A stretch of 42,168 bases of DNA. Source: Candidatus Epulonipiscium sp. (lineage in GTDB: Bacteria > Bacillota > Clostridia > Lachnospirales > Defluviitaleaceae). The notes below the pieces were generated by a model. It ran no database searches. It saw only the letters and a program-made list of their open reading frames with translations, and was not told where the DNA came from. Numbering within the stretch: position 1 is the stretch's first letter; each line of letters starts with the position of its first letter. The stretch is from the NCBI GenBank assembly GCA_012518815.1, contig JAAYRK010000071.1, forward strand, positions 1 to 42,168. Reading direction: 5' to 3'. The position numbers were made by a program, and so were the translations under genes. Of the stretch, positions 41,929-42,168 are shown piece after piece.

Positions 41929-42168
41929 ATGGATTTTTTAACATCAGGTATAATGTCAATAACACCTCAACAACTAATCATGTATGGAGTAGGTTTATTA
42001 CTTATTTATCTGGCTATATATAAGGACTTCGAACCAGCATTGTTACTTCCTATGGGTTTTGGTGCTATTTTGGTAAATTTACCAGACTCTGGTGTGCTGA
42101 ATCAAACTCTTGCAGGTATAGGAGAAACTAATGGAATAATTGAATGGTTATTTAATGTAGGTATTGAA
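41929..42168 (+). CDS. Sodium-pump decarboxylase beta subunit, 5' part only
   Basis: The first 80 residues of a membrane protein run to the window end. 'IYKDFEPALLLPMGFGAILVNLP' (31-53) is the signature of the beta subunit of oxaloacetate, methylmalonyl-CoA or glutaconyl-CoA decarboxylases, which couple biotin-dependent decarboxylation to sodium export. The full protein is normally 360-430 residues, so about 80% is missing. AAGGAGG lies 10 bases before the ATG. Which decarboxylase it serves would be decided by the downstream alpha-subunit gene, which is not seen. It diverges from hppA. Confidence 0.88.
   Translation, partial: MDFLTSGIMSITPQQLIMYGVGLLLIYLAIYKDFEPALLLPMGFGAILVNLPDSGVLNQTLAGIGETNGIIEWLFNVGIE

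Overview
The window is a chromosomal stretch of an AT-rich, low-GC, spore-forming anaerobe of the Firmicutes, most likely class Clostridia or Tissierellia. The evidence is the strong AGGAGG-type ribosome binding sites, the UUG and GUG starts, and the gene content: BofC-like and SpoVB/MurJ-like proteins, a LysM-CAP protein, a large 2-hydroxyacyl-CoA dehydratase activase, meso-diaminopimelate dehydrogenase, a membrane pyrophosphatase and a sodium-pump decarboxylase beta subunit. I see no rRNA, tRNA, CRISPR array, prophage or intact insertion sequence. The species assignment is inference.

Layout. 1-5115 (minus strand): zapA, a DUF1836 regulator with a near-consensus promoter sitting on a palindrome, ruvA-ruvB, and a tight four-gene run (DUF896, zinc-ribbon membrane protein, DUF2085 membrane protein, 5-formyl-THF cyclo-ligase). 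5293-11118: a lipoprotein, proB, a DegV protein, a doubly degenerate receiver-GGDEF protein, a secreted LysM-CAP protein, DUF1292 and a PHP phosphoesterase. 11285-22026 (minus): a UPF0316 membrane protein, a flavoprotein of the HI0933/BaiN type, a BofC-like protein, a MurJ/SpoVB-type flippase next to typA, and a 1436-residue activase. 22226-27264: a shortened cis-prenyltransferase, an unrecognised membrane-anchored HEFSH metallopeptidase with a 24-bp tandem repeat, and a ClpE-like unfoldase. 27293-33659: queG, a small Gly/Tyr-rich protein, ddh, a small CmpB-type membrane protein, a proline-rich protein behind a sigma-E-like promoter, a condensation-fold acyltransferase paired with a zinc-ribbon membrane protein (DUF6320), and a 33-residue membrane peptide. 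33660-42168: a Mn-type superoxide dismutase, sdpR-sdpI, an M29 aminopeptidase, a UMF1 transporter, a nucleotide pyrophosphatase/phosphodiesterase, hppA and the 5' end of a sodium-pump decarboxylase beta subunit.

Most of the window is housekeeping: recombination repair, translation GTPase, one-carbon metabolism, cell wall and spore envelope, membrane energetics. No single cassette stands out as a clear new defence or biosynthetic system. The parts most worth following are the HEFSH peptidase with its octapeptide repeat, the acyltransferase-DUF6320 pair, the shortened prenyltransferase, the inactive-looking receiver-GGDEF protein, the SdpR/SdpI pair without a visible toxin, the 33-residue peptide, and several promoter palindromes. 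Many gene starts were moved a few codons downstream of the longest open frame because a Shine-Dalgarno sequence lies between the two candidate starts. All such choices are stated per gene.
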